Shown here piece after piece: positions 26,652 to 36,559 of a stretch of 64,000 bases of DNA. How positions within the stretch are numbered: position 1 is the stretch's first letter; each line of letters starts with the position of its first letter. The position numbers and the translations under genes are program-made. The notes below the pieces were generated by a model. That model was not told where the DNA came from. It saw only the letters and a list, made by a program, of their open reading frames with translations, and made no database searches. The DNA is taken from positions 457,134 to 521,133 of the forward strand of contig LT984855.1 in assembly GCA_900258555.1 (NCBI GenBank), given 5' to 3'. Source of the stretch: an uncultured Desulfobacterium sp. (GTDB lineage Bacteria; Desulfobacterota; DSM-4660; Desulfatiglandales; Desulfatiglandaceae).

Positions 26652-28505
26652 ATGTCCAGATTAGAAAACAGAGAGGCCCTCAAAAAATTCAGAGAGGCGA
26701 TTAAAGCCGGGCGTCAGCAGAGCAAGAAAAAATTGATTTCACTTTGCGCCGGCTCCGGATGCGGTGCCTATGGAACGGCAAAGGTGCATCAGGCCCTGAC
26801 CGCGGAGTTGTCTAGGCAGAACCTGCAGGATCAGGTTGAAATAAAACTTTCTTGTTGTCATGGCTTCTGTCAAAAGGGGCCTATCATGGTTATTCATCCT
26901 GAACGGATATTTTATCCTCAGGTAAAAGAAGAGCATATTCCGGAAGTAGTAGAAAAAACCATTAAAAATGGTAAGCTTGCTGACTCCCTTATATTCAAGG
27001 ATCCCACTACCAAAGAAAAGATAGTTCACGAACAGGATATACCATTTTACAAACTCCAGCAAAGGGTGATCTTCGGCAACAACAGTCTGATTGATCCTAC
27101 AAACATGGAGGATTATCTGGCTGTCGGAGGTTATACCGCCATGGAAAAGGCCCTTTTTGACATGGGGTCGGAGCAGATCATTGATCAAATCAAGGCATCA
27201 GGCCTCCGCGGCCGTGGAGGCGGCGGATTCCCCACAGGAATCAAGTGGGAGACATGCCGCCGTCATGAGGGTAGAAGGTATGTCATTTGCAACGCAGACG
27301 AAGGGGACCCCGGCGCATACATGGATCGTATCCTTCTGGAAGGGAACCCCCATTGTGTTATTGAGGGGATGATAATAGGGGCCATAGCCATTCAGTCCCA
27401 CGATGGCTATGTTTACGTGCGGCATGAGTATCCACTTGCAGTTACTAACCTTGAAATCGCATTAAAAAGCGCAAGGGAAAAGGGACTTCTGGGCAATAAT
27501 ATCCTTGGCTCAGGTTTTGATTTTGATATCCAGATCAGCCGCGGCGGCGGGGCATTTGTATGCGGTGAATCCACTGCACTGATGGCCTCCCTTGAGGGAA
27601 AACCGGGAAGACCGAGGGCAAAATATGTACACACCGTTGCTAAAGGATTCCGTGATGACCCCTCAAATCTCAACAACGTTGAGACATGGGCCAATGTCCC
27701 TTTAGTTATCAATAAAGGCGCTGATTGGTATTCTCAAATAGGCACAAAGACAAGCAAAGGCACAAAGATATTTTCTCTTGTCGGAAAGGTTAATAACACC
27801 GGTTTGGTTGAAGTCCCCATGGGCACAAGCCTGCGTAAAATCATCTTTGATATCGGGGGCGGCATTCCCAAGAACAAAAAATTCAAGGCGGTCCAGACCG
27901 GAGGCCCTTCAGGGGGTTGTATCCCCGAACAGTTCCTAGATGTGGGTGTTGACTATGATGAACTGCTGAAACTGGGCTCGATCATGGGCTCCGGCGGCAT
28001 GATCGTTATGGATCAGGATACCTGCATGGTGGATGTGGCCAGGTACTTTATAGAATTTTTGAAGGAAGAATCATGCGGGCAATGTAATCCCTGCCGTGAA
28101 GGCATAAAACAGATGCTGGAAATCTTGACTGACATCTGTCAAGGCCACGGAAAGGAGGGGGATATTGAGTTGCTCGAGGAACTGGGCGGCATGATCCAGA
28201 AATTTGCCCTGTGTGGTCTCGGCACGTCTGCGCCAAACCCGGTTCTAACCACAATCCTGTATTTCCGTGAAGAATACGAGGCCCATATCAGGGACAAAAA
28301 ATGCCCGGCAGGGGTCTGTAAAAACCTTTTCCATTATGATATTGCCGAAGATCTGTGCACTGGTTGCGGGTTGTGCGCCAAGAAATGCCCCAAGAATGCC
28401 ATTACCGGTGAAAAAAAGAAGCCCCACAAGTTAAACCAGGACGAATGTATAAAATGCGGAATCTGTTACGAGGGGTGTAAATTCGGGGCTATAGTGATAA
28501 AATAA
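26652..28505 (+). CDS. NuoF-like NADH-binding flavoprotein subunit with ferredoxin tail
   Basis: 617 residues. An N-terminal thioredoxin-like 2Fe-2S domain (CAGSGC, CCHGFC) occupies residues about 25-105. Next comes the FMN/NADH module with GRGGGGFPTGIKW, CNADEGDPGAYMDR and the second glycine-rich region GGPSGGCIP. The NuoF 4Fe-4S motif ESCGQCNPCREG follows, and then a C-terminal two-cluster ferredoxin (CTGCGLCAKKCP, CIKCGICYEGC). This is the architecture of HndC/HydB-type subunits in soluble bifurcating hydrogenases and NADH complexes. It is the expected NAD(H) site for the fusion HdrA encoded next. Confidence 0.95.
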   Translation: MSRLENREALKKFREAIKAGRQQSKKKLISLCAGSGCGAYGTAKVHQALTAELSRQNLQDQVEIKLSCCHGFCQKGPIMVIHPERIFYPQVKEEHIPEVVEKTIKNGKLADSLIFKDPTTKEKIVHEQDIPFYKLQQRVIFGNNSLIDPTNMEDYLAVGGYTAMEKALFDMGSEQIIDQIKASGLRGRGGGGFPTGIKWETCRRHEGRRYVICNADEGDPGAYMDRILLEGNPHCVIEGMIIGAIAIQSHDGYVYVRHEYPLAVTNLEIALKSAREKGLLGNNILGSGFDFDIQISRGGGAFVCGESTALMASLEGKPGRPRAKYVHTVAKGFRDDPSNLNNVETWANVPLVINKGADWYSQIGTKTSKGTKIFSLVGKVNNTGLVEVPMGTSLRKIIFDIGGGIPKNKKFKAVQTGGPSGGCIPEQFLDVGVDYDELLKLGSIMGSGGMIVMDQDTCMVDVARYFIEFLKEESCGQCNPCREGIKQMLEILTDICQGHGKEGDIELLEELGGMIQKFALCGLGTSAPNPVLTTILYFREEYEAHIRDKKCPAGVCKNLFHYDIAEDLCTGCGLCAKKCPKNAITGEKKKPHKLNQDECIKCGICYEGCKFGAIVIK

Positions 28506-28612
28506 TCGTAACTGCTCAGGAGCCAGGAGTCAGAATTCAGAATGGGCACTACCCTCCTAAGTAGGAAAAATGAGCTATGTAATGATCTACAAGCTGATAA
28601 GGTTTACAATAA

Positions 28613-31600
28613 ATGGTTACTTTTAAACTTAATGGCGTAGAAGTTGAGGGGGAAGAAGGACAATATATCCTTCAGGTCGCCCAGAAATATGGTGTTGAAA
28701 TCCCGACCCTGTGCCATCACAAGGCCCTTGAGCCTGCCGGGATGTGCAGACTGTGTACTGTTGAAGTCTTTGATGGCCGCAGGACCCGCTTTGTCACTTC
28801 ATGTAACTATCCTATATGGAAAGGTATGGAGGTATTTACGGACACAGAGGCGGTCCGCAGCGGGCGCATGCTTATATTAGAAATGCTTTTGGCAAGGTGC
28901 CCTGATGTAGCGATAATTAAAGACCTGGCAAAGGCCTATGGCATAGATGAGCCGCGTTTTAAAAAGGAAAATGATGATTGTATCCTCTGCGGCCTGTGTG
29001 TACGTATGTGCGAAAAAATGGGCAGAAGCGCCATCAGTCTGACCGGTCGCGGCGTTGACATGGTTGTGGACACCCCTTTTCATCTACAGACCGATGTATG
29101 TATGGCATGCGGCGCATGCGCCTCTGTCTGTCCCACAGGGCACATAAAGCTTGAGGATATCACAGGCCGTAAAATCAAGCAGATTCCATCTGAATATGAT
29201 ATGGGACTCAAAGGCAGAAAGCCCATTTATGTGCCTTATGCACAGGCCATCCCCAACACCCCGGTCATTGACAGGACCAAATGTGTGCACTTTAAGACCG
29301 GTGGGTGCAAGGTGTGCACAAATTTTTGCGGAGTAAACGCCATTGATCACTCCCAGAAAGATGAAGTGATCGAGTTGACAGTAGGCTCCATAATACTCGC
29401 CCCAGGTTTTAGGCCTTTTGATCCCACGGAATTCGCCAGCTATCACTACTCAAGCCACCCGAATGTGGTCACCTCGATGGAATTTGAAAGGATACTCTCC
29501 GCTTCCGGGCCCACTATGGGGCATTTAGTCAGGCCATCGGACAAGAAAGAGCCCAAAAAGATTGCATGGCTTCAGTGTGTAGGTTCAAGGGATCTGAATA
29601 AGTGCGATCACGGCTATTGTTCTTCGGTCTGCTGTATGTATGCGATAAAGGAGGCGGTGATCGCCAAAGAGCATGCAGACAAGAGCCTGGATTGTGCCAT
29701 CTTCTACATGGACATCAGGACCCACGGCAAAGACTTTGAACGATACTATGACGATGCGCGGGGAAAGCACGGAGTCCGTTTTATAAATACCCGTGTCCCG
29801 ACCGTTGAGACGATCAAGGGCTCAGATGACATCTTGATAAGATACACCCTGCAAAACGGCCAGCCCAACGAAGAGACTTTTGATATGGTCGTCCTTTCAA
29901 TCGGGCTTGAGACCTCGCCGAAGGTGGTGGAGATGGCGAGAAATATGGGCATTGAACTCACTGAAGGTCAGTTTGCAAATACATCGTCATTTCGTCCTGT
30001 TGCAACCGCGCAGGACGGCATTTATGTCTGCGGGGCCTTTGCAGGGCCAAAGGATATCCCCCAGTCAGTAATAGAGGCAAGTTCTGCTGCGGCAGAGGCC
30101 GGCGCACTTTTGACCAGCGCGAGAAATACCCTTACCAAGGAGAAGGATATCCCTGAGGAACGCAATATTATAGGTGAAAGGCCGCGCGTTGGCGTATTTG
30201 TCTGTCAGTGCGGCATCAATATCGGCGGCCTTGTAGATGTCCCATCAGTCAGGGATTACGCAGCAACCCTGCCCTATGTGGAATATGCCAGTGATAATCT
30301 CTACACATGTTCTCAGGACTCCCAGGAGAACATGGCAAAGATTATCAAAGAGAAAAACCTAAACAGGGTGGTAGTCGCAGCCTGCACGCCAAAGACTCAT
30401 GAGCCCCTGTTTCAGGAGACCCTTGTTGATGCGGGCCTGAATAAATATGTATTCGAGATGACCAACATCAGGAACCAGTGCTCCTGGGTCCATAAGGACA
30501 ACCCTCCAATGGCCACTGCAAAGGCCAAGGACCTTGTCCGCATGGCAGTAGCAAAGGCCGCCCTGATGGAACCACTCAGAGAAAGCGAGCTGGAGGTGGA
30601 TCAGAGGGCTCTTGTTGTGGGCGCTGGCATCTCGGGCCTGGTTGCAGCCAAGACACTTTCATCACAGGGCTACCATGTCTCTCTGGTCGAGCAGTCGGCC
30701 TCTCTGGGCGGAAATGCCCTCTCGCTTTATAAGACCTGGAAGGGCGAACATGTCCAAGGGCATCTGGCAGAACTGATAAACTCGGTGGAATCAGATGGCA
30801 ACATTGACATATACAAAAACACAAGACTTGGCAACGTAGAAGGCTTTGTCGGAAACTTCAAGACGACCTTGATCGCTGATGGGGCGGATAAGACAATCGA
30901 GCATGGGATCGCCGTTATTGCAACAGGAGGCAAAGAACACACTCCCGATGAGTATCTTTACGGAAAAGATCCGAGGGTTGTTACACACTTGGAACTGGAT
31001 AAGATGTTCCTTGCAGAAGACCAGAAACTCAAGGAGATAAAAAACGCGGTCTTTATCCAGTGCGTGGGCTCTAGGGAGCCTGAAAGGCCTTATTGTTCCA
31101 GGGTCTGTTGCACCCATTCCATTGAAAGCGCCATCCAGCTAAAAGAACTCAATCCGGATATCACTGTGTACATACTTTTCAGAGATATCAGGAGCTATGG
31201 GGAACGTGAATACCTTTACAGGGAAGCCAGGGCCAAGGGTGTTATATTTATCCGCTATGAGCTGGATCAAAAGCCTGAGGTGACAGGAGGCAAAGACGGC
31301 CTTGAGATAAAGGTAATCAACCAGGTGATCGGCAGACCTGTAATCCTAAAGGCGGATCTCGTGGCCCTTGCCTCTGCCATAGTATCTCCAAGGGATGAGA
31401 AGTTGGCCCAGTTCTTCAAGATCCCGATGAATGAAGACGGCTTTTTCATTGAGGCCCATGCAAAACTGGGGCCCTCTGAATTTGCAACAGACGGCGTATT
31501 TCTATGCGGCATGGCCCATTATCCCAAGCCCATTGATGAATCTGTTGCGCAGGCACAGGCAGCGGTTTCCAGGGCTGTTACACTGCTTGCCAGGCAGAAG

Positions 31601-31846
31601 GTCAAGGTAAGCGGGACAGTGGCCCAGGTAAATCCAGTGATGTGCAGCAGTTGCGGCGTCTGCGTTGATATATGCCCGTATTCCGCCCCATCGTTCATCA
31701 AGCAGGGGCCGTTTACAGGCAGGGCTGAGGTTAATCCTGTTTTGTGTAAAGGTTGCGGGCTGTGCGTGGCCTCATGCAGGTCGGGTGCATTAAATCTTAA
31801 GGGGTTTGGCACCGATCAGATTATGGCGATGATAAATGAAATTTAG
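28613..31846 (+). CDS. NuoG-type N-terminus fused to HdrA body
   Basis: 1077 residues. Residues 1-195 are NuoG/HndD-like: a 2Fe-2S domain (C34, C45, C48, C64) and two 4Fe-4S motifs (C123-C133, C163-C173). From about residue 198 (GRKPIYVPYAQ) it aligns with the full HdrA from its residue 136 onward: CxxC cluster segments, [13 protein letters not shown], a second FAD loop VVGAGISGLVAAK near 663, and a C-terminal two-cluster ferredoxin. The first HdrA segment with the Sec motif is missing and is found as a separate gene at 25738. With the NuoE/F-like subunits it should form a soluble flavin-based electron-bifurcating NADH complex. A weak AAGG precedes the ATG; no close homologue is named. Confidence 0.92.
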   Translation: MVTFKLNGVEVEGEEGQYILQVAQKYGVEIPTLCHHKALEPAGMCRLCTVEVFDGRRTRFVTSCNYPIWKGMEVFTDTEAVRSGRMLILEMLLARCPDVAIIKDLAKAYGIDEPRFKKENDDCILCGLCVRMCEKMGRSAISLTGRGVDMVVDTPFHLQTDVCMACGACASVCPTGHIKLEDITGRKIKQIPSEYDMGLKGRKPIYVPYAQAIPNTPVIDRTKCVHFKTGGCKVCTNFCGVNAIDHSQKDEVIELTVGSIILAPGFRPFDPTEFASYHYSSHPNVVTSMEFERILSASGPTMGHLVRPSDKKEPKKIAWLQCVGSRDLNKCDHGYCSSVCCMYAIKEAVIAKEHADKSLDCAIFYMDIRTHGKDFERYYDDARGKHGVRFINTRVPTVETIKGSDDILIRYTLQNGQPNEETFDMVVLSIGLETSPKVVEMARNMGIELTEGQFANTSSFRPVATAQDGIYVCGAFAGPKDIPQSVIEASSAAAEAGALLTSARNTLTKEKDIPEERNIIGERPRVGVFVCQCGINIGGLVDVPSVRDYAATLPYVEYASDNLYTCSQDSQENMAKIIKEKNLNRVVVAACTPKTHEPLFQETLVDAGLNKYVFEMTNIRNQCSWVHKDNPPMATAKAKDLVRMAVAKAALMEPLRESELEVDQRALVVGAGISGLVAAKTLSSQGYHVSLVEQSASLGGNALSLYKTWKGEHVQGHLAELINSVESDGNIDIYKNTRLGNVEGFVGNFKTTLIADGADKTIEHGIAVIATGGKEHTPDEYLYGKDPRVVTHLELDKMFLAEDQKLKEIKNAVFIQCVGSREPERPYCSRVCCTHSIESAIQLKELNPDITVYILFRDIRSYGEREYLYREARAKGVIFIRYELDQKPEVTGGKDGLEIKVINQVIGRPVILKADLVALASAIVSPRDEKLAQFFKIPMNEDGFFIEAHAKLGPSEFATDGVFLCGMAHYPKPIDESVAQAQAAVSRAVTLLARQKVKVSGTVAQVNPVMCSSCGVCVDICPYSAPSFIKQGPFTGRAEVNPVLCKGCGLCVASCRSGALNLKGFGTDQIMAMINEI

Positions 31847-31917
31847 TTGTTATCAAGACATAACATTTGTCTGAATAATATATTGTCTCCTTTAGGCTTC
31901 TAAGATGAAAATATTAC

Positions 31918-31947
31918 TTGACAACAAAGGTCCTTTTTTCATATGTA
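31918..31947 (+). promoter_or_regulatory. Candidate internal sigma-70 promoter before full-length hdrA
   Basis: TTGACA at 31918-31923 with TATGTA at 31942-31947 (18-base spacer, -10 weak). It may allow the hdrA-flx half to be transcribed apart from the nuo-like half. Confidence 0.4.
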
Positions 31948-32026
31948 GGCGCTTGCGCTTGTGTTTTTTTTCACATCTGTTTTAATTTTGAAACATCATG
32001 GATCATTGTTCATGAGGAGCCAATAA

Positions 32027-35000
32027 ATGACAGAAACATCCAAAAATGTCCGTGGTTCAGTAGTGGTCGTAGGCGGGGGAATTGCCGGTATGCAATCGTC
32101 CCTTGATCTGGCCGATGCGGGCTATTATGTATATTTGGTTGAAAAGTCACCCTCAATCGGTGGAGTAATGGCACAGTTGGACAAGACATTCCCCACCAAT
32201 GACTGCGCAATGTGAATTATCTCTCCCAAGCTGGTCGAGGTCGGCCGGCATCTGAATATAGAGCTTCTTACCCTTGCGGAAGTCACAGCAATAAACGGTG
32301 AGGCAGGTAACTTCAGCGTGGAAGTGATGAAACACCCCCGCTTTATAGATATGTCAAAGTGTATTGCCTGCGGTACATGTGCCGAAAAGTGTCCCAAAAA
32401 GGTGGATGACCCATTTAACGAAAACATGGGCAAAAGAAAGGCCATTTATGTAGACTATGCCCAAGCGGTTCCCTTAAAATATTCGATCAACAAGGACGAA
32501 TGCCTGTATTTTAAAAAGGGCAAATGCAGGGCCTGCGAGAAGTTCTGCCCTACAGGTGCAATCAATTACGAAGACAAGGAAGAAAAAGTGGTGCTTCAGG
32601 CGGGAGCGGTAATCCTGTCCACAGGCTTTAAGACATTTAACCCCAGCACATTCCCCACTTATCAGTACGCATCTTTTGAGAATGTGGTCACCAGCCTGGA
32701 GTATGAACGAATATTAAGCGCCACTGGTCCATATCAGGGCCACCTGGTGCGTCCCTCAGATTACAAAGAGCCCCAGAAGATCGGGTGGCTTCAATGCGTG
32801 GGATCACGGGATATCAACCGTTGCGACCATCCTTACTGCTCCTCTGTCTGCTGCATGTACGCGGTAAAAGAGGCAATGATCTCCAAAGAGCATGCAGACT
32901 ATGACCTGGACGCCGCGATATTTTTTATGGACATGCGTACCTACGGCAAGGACTTTGAAAAGTACTATGAACGCGCCAAGGAACATGGCATAAGATTTGT
33001 CCGCGCCAGACTCCACACCTTGGAGGAAGACCCTGAAACCAAGGACATTAAGGTCCGCTATGCAGATGAAAAGGGTGAAATCCAGGTAGAGACCTTTGAC
33101 ATGATGGTGCTTTCTGTCGGCATGGAGACACCGGCGGAATTGGTGGAGACGGCAAAAACCCTGGGTATAGGGCTAGATACGGATAACTTCGCCGCAACCG
33201 GGGTATTCACCCCTGTTGAGACCTCCAGAAAGGGCATTTATGTGTGCGGCGCGTTTTCCGGGCCAAAGGATATCCCCCAGTCCGTTACCGAGGCAAGCTC
33301 TGCCGCTGCAGGTGCGGGGCTGCTCCTGAGCAGTGCAAGAAACACCCTTACCAAGGAAAAGCATATCCCCGAGGAGCGAAACATTATAGGTGAAAGGCCG
33401 CGAATCGGTATATTTATATGCCAGTGCGGCATCAATATCGGCGGCATTGTAAATGTCCCGTCCGTCCGAGATTATGCAGCAACTCTTCCCTATGTGGAAT
33501 ATGCAACCGACAGTCTCTACACCTGTTCCCAGGACTCTCAGGAGACAATGGCCAAGATCATCAATGAAAAAGGCCTAAACAGGGTGGTTGTTGCTGCCTG
33601 CACCCCCAAGACACATGAGCCGCTGTTTCAGGAGACATTGGTTGATGCTGGTCTCAATAAATATGTGTTTGAGATGACCAACATCAGGAACCAGTGTTCC
33701 TGGGTGCACAAGGACAGCCCCGAGATGGCGACGGCAAAGGCCAAGGATCTTGTCCGCATGGCTGCGGCCAAGGTCTCCCTGATGGAACCGCTCAAGGAGA
33801 CAGAGCTTGAGGTTGATCAGAGGGCGCTTGTTGTAGGCGGCGGCATAGCCGGCATGGTTGCGGCCAAGACCCTTTCCTCACAGGGCTATCAGGTATATCT
33901 GGTCGAGCAGACGGGCTCTCTTGGAGGAAACGCCCTATTGCTTTCCAAGACCTGGAGGGGGGACGATGTTCAAAGTCGTCTTTCCGAACTGATCAGTTCT
34001 GTAGAATCTGACAAAAATATCGAAATATACAAAGATACAAAGTTGACCAATGTAGAGGGCTTTGTAGGTAATTTCAAGACAACCTTGAATGACCAAAACG
34101 TCATTGAACACGGGATTGCGGTCATTGCAACAGGTGGTAAAGAATATATACCCAATGAATACCTCTACGGGAAAGATCCGAGGGTGGTCACCCATCTGGA
34201 ATTGGACAAGATGTTTCTTGCCGGTGACCAGAGATTAAAAGATGTAAAAAATGCGGTGTTCATACAGTGTGTGGGCTCCAGGGTACCGGAAAGACCCTAT
34301 TGTTCAAGGGTCTGCTGCACGCATTCGGTAAAGTCTGCGATAAATCTCAAGGAGAATAACCCCGATACCAACGTGTACGTCCTCTACAGGGATATCCGCA
34401 CCTACGGTCAAAGAGAGGAGCTTTACAAAGAGGCGAGAAACCGCGGCGTGATCTTCATCAGATACAGCCTTGAAGAAAGGCCCGTGGTAGAAAATATTAA
34501 TGGCCGGATTTCTGTAAGGATAAAGGATCACATATTACAGCAGGGTATAGCTATTGACCCGGATCTGGTGGTATTGGCCTCCGGCATTATCCCTCAGGAC
34601 AACGAGGCCCTCGCGCAGATGTTCAAACTGTCTGTAAATGAAGATGGCTTTTTTATGGAGGCCCATGCAAAGCTTAGGCCCGTTGACTTTGCGACAGAAG
34701 GGGTATTTCTTGCAGGCATGGCCCATTATCCTAAGCCTATAGAAGAGAGTATTGCTCAGGCGCAGGCAGCGGTGTCGAGGGCGGTGACACTGCTTGCAAG
34801 AAAGAAGGTGATGGTAAGCGGCACTGTCGCCCAGGCAAACCCTGTGATGTGCAGCAGTTGCAGCGTATGTATTGATATATGCCCATATTCTGCTCCTTCA
34901 TTCATCAAACAGGGCCCGTTCACAGGAAAGGCGGAGATCAATCCGGCGCTTTGCAAGGGTTGTGGGCTATGTGTCGCCTCTTGCCGGTCCGGCGCATTGA

Positions 35001-35053
35001 ATCTAAAGGGTTTTGGAACTGACCAGATTATGGCCATGATAAATGAGATATAA
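32027..35053 (+). CDS. hdrA: Full-length HdrA-like flavoprotein, selenoprotein (TGA = Sec63)
   Basis: 1008 residues when the TGA at 32213-32215 is read as Sec; the frame continues unbroken on both sides. It has a first FAD loop [14 protein letters not shown], the motif [18 protein letters not shown], and a ferredoxin motif C112-C122. A GIYVCGAF segment and HdrA-specific [11 protein letters not shown] follow, then a second FAD loop [13 protein letters not shown] and a C-terminal two-cluster ferredoxin ([22 protein letters not shown]). HdrA is the flavin-bifurcating subunit of heterodisulfide-reductase-type complexes. The SECIS-like hairpin at 32231-32248 is the same as in the short gene. It lies directly upstream of MvhD/FlxD, its usual partner. 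The body is highly similar to the preceding fusion gene. Confidence 0.93.
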
Positions 35054-35077
35054 CTGAGATATAATTGAGAGGATGTA

Positions 35078-35509
35078 ATGAGTGACTGGGAACCAAAAAT
35101 AACCACTTTTTTGTGCCACTGGTGCAGTTATGGAGCTGCGGATCTGGCAGGGGTTAGCCGTTTACAATACCCGCATAATTTCAGGGTGATCAGGGTCCCT
35201 TGTTCAGGCCGTGTCAGTCCAAAATTTATCCTGGCGGCATTCAGGCATGGCGCCGACGGGGTATGGGTATCCGGGTGACACCCGGGCGACTGTCATTACC
35301 TGGAAGGTAATTACTACGCAAGAAGGAAGTTTGCCTTGTTAAAAGGGCTGCTGGAGCATATAGGCATTGAACCGGGCAGACTAAATTTTTCATGGATATC
35401 ATCGGCTGAGGCGACCAAGTTTGTAGATGTTGCGCAGCAAGTGGCTGCAAGTGTAAAGGCGCTTGGCCCTGCAAGATATCTAATAAAGAAGAGAGCTGAG
35501 GTAGCATAA
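35078..35509 (+). CDS. MvhD/FlxD [2Fe-2S] electron-transfer subunit, selenoprotein (TGA = Sec67)
   Basis: 143 residues through the TGA at 35276-35278. MvhD signatures: [42 protein letters not shown], then [18 protein letters not shown]. The Sec replaces the cysteine of the GCHPGDCHY motif, as known for VhuD/MvhD selenoproteins. A perfect 6-bp hairpin with a UGGAA loop starts 17 bases after the TGA (35295-35311), a good bacterial SECIS. The protein links HdrA to its electron-donor module, here FlxABC. Its stop shares a base with the next ATG, so translation is coupled. Confidence 0.94.
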
Positions 35510-36459
35510 TGATCGAATATACAGCGATCATCAGGGATACGGCGAAGAAGCTGTTGAAAGACGGAAAGGTTGATGTATTTATCGGCTATAAAAAAGGGAC
35601 CGTTCCGATGATGAACGAGCCTGTTGTCATATCTGATCCTGAGAAGGTGGACACCTTGCACTGGGACAGTCTGTGCGGACTGAACCTGTGTAACTATCTG
35701 ACCAAGAGGAAAGACAAAATTGGTATCATAGCCAATGGGTGCAACTCCAGGAACATTGTGACACATATTTTAGAAAACCAGATTAGCCGTGAGCAGTTAT
35801 ACATCGTTGGAATCCCATGCACTGGTGTAATTGACCACAGGGCCGTGTTACGCGCTGTAGGGAATAAAGAGGTGCTGGATGTCCAGGAGCAAGGGGACAA
35901 GTTTACAGTAAGCGGAAACGGATTTAGCGAGACATTTGACAAGGCCAAATTTCTACGCACCAATTGTGCTGTCTGTACACACAGAAACCCTGTGATATAC
36001 GATGAAATGGTGGCAAGCCCGGTAAAGGAGCAGGAAGGGGTTGACCCATTTGAGGATGTAAAGAAGATCGAGGCGATGGACCCGGAGAAGAAATGGGGGT
36101 TCTTCACCAAGATGATCGAGAGGTGCCTCAGATGCTATGCGTGCAGGAATTCATGCCCGCTTTGTTATTGCCCCACCTGTTTTGTTGATGAGTCCAAACC
36201 CCAGTGGGTGGGAAAGAGTATTGATCCGACCGACACAATGACCTTTCATATTATGAGGGCATACCATTGTGCTGGCCGTTGCACCGACTGCGGCGCATGT
36301 GAACGAGTGTGCCCTGTCGGGATCCCGATGAGGCAGTTTACAAAGAAGCTCAACAAGGATGCACTTGAATATTTTTCCTGGGAGGCGGGGCTTAATCCGG
36401 ATGCAAGACCTCCTTTAGATGTATACAAACCGGATGACTATAACGATTTTGTTAAGTAA
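35509..36459 (+). CDS. FlxC-like iron-sulfur subunit
   Basis: 316 residues. The N-terminal two thirds resemble the FrhB/FdhB-type domain (DSLCGLNLCNYL, GIIANGCNSRN, TNCAVCTHRNPVIYDE). The C-terminal part carries two 4Fe-4S motifs, CLRCYACRNSCP and CTDCGACERVCPVGIP. This matches the second ferredoxin-type subunit of Flx/Flox NADH modules in sulfate reducers. It carries electrons between FlxB and the MvhD-like protein. Soluble and cytoplasmic, with no transmembrane segments. Confidence 0.85.
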   Translation: MIEYTAIIRDTAKKLLKDGKVDVFIGYKKGTVPMMNEPVVISDPEKVDTLHWDSLCGLNLCNYLTKRKDKIGIIANGCNSRNIVTHILENQISREQLYIVGIPCTGVIDHRAVLRAVGNKEVLDVQEQGDKFTVSGNGFSETFDKAKFLRTNCAVCTHRNPVIYDEMVASPVKEQEGVDPFEDVKKIEAMDPEKKWGFFTKMIERCLRCYACRNSCPLCYCPTCFVDESKPQWVGKSIDPTDTMTFHIMRAYHCAGRCTDCGACERVCPVGIPMRQFTKKLNKDALEYFSWEAGLNPDARPPLDVYKPDDYNDFVK

Positions 36460-36559
36460 GAAGGCTGAAGGCTGGTTGTAGAAGGTCAACCCATTCAGCT
36501 TACAGCCAATGAGTAACAGCTAATCGAAAGGTTTTCTGTTTAATACAAGGTGCTTTTAC

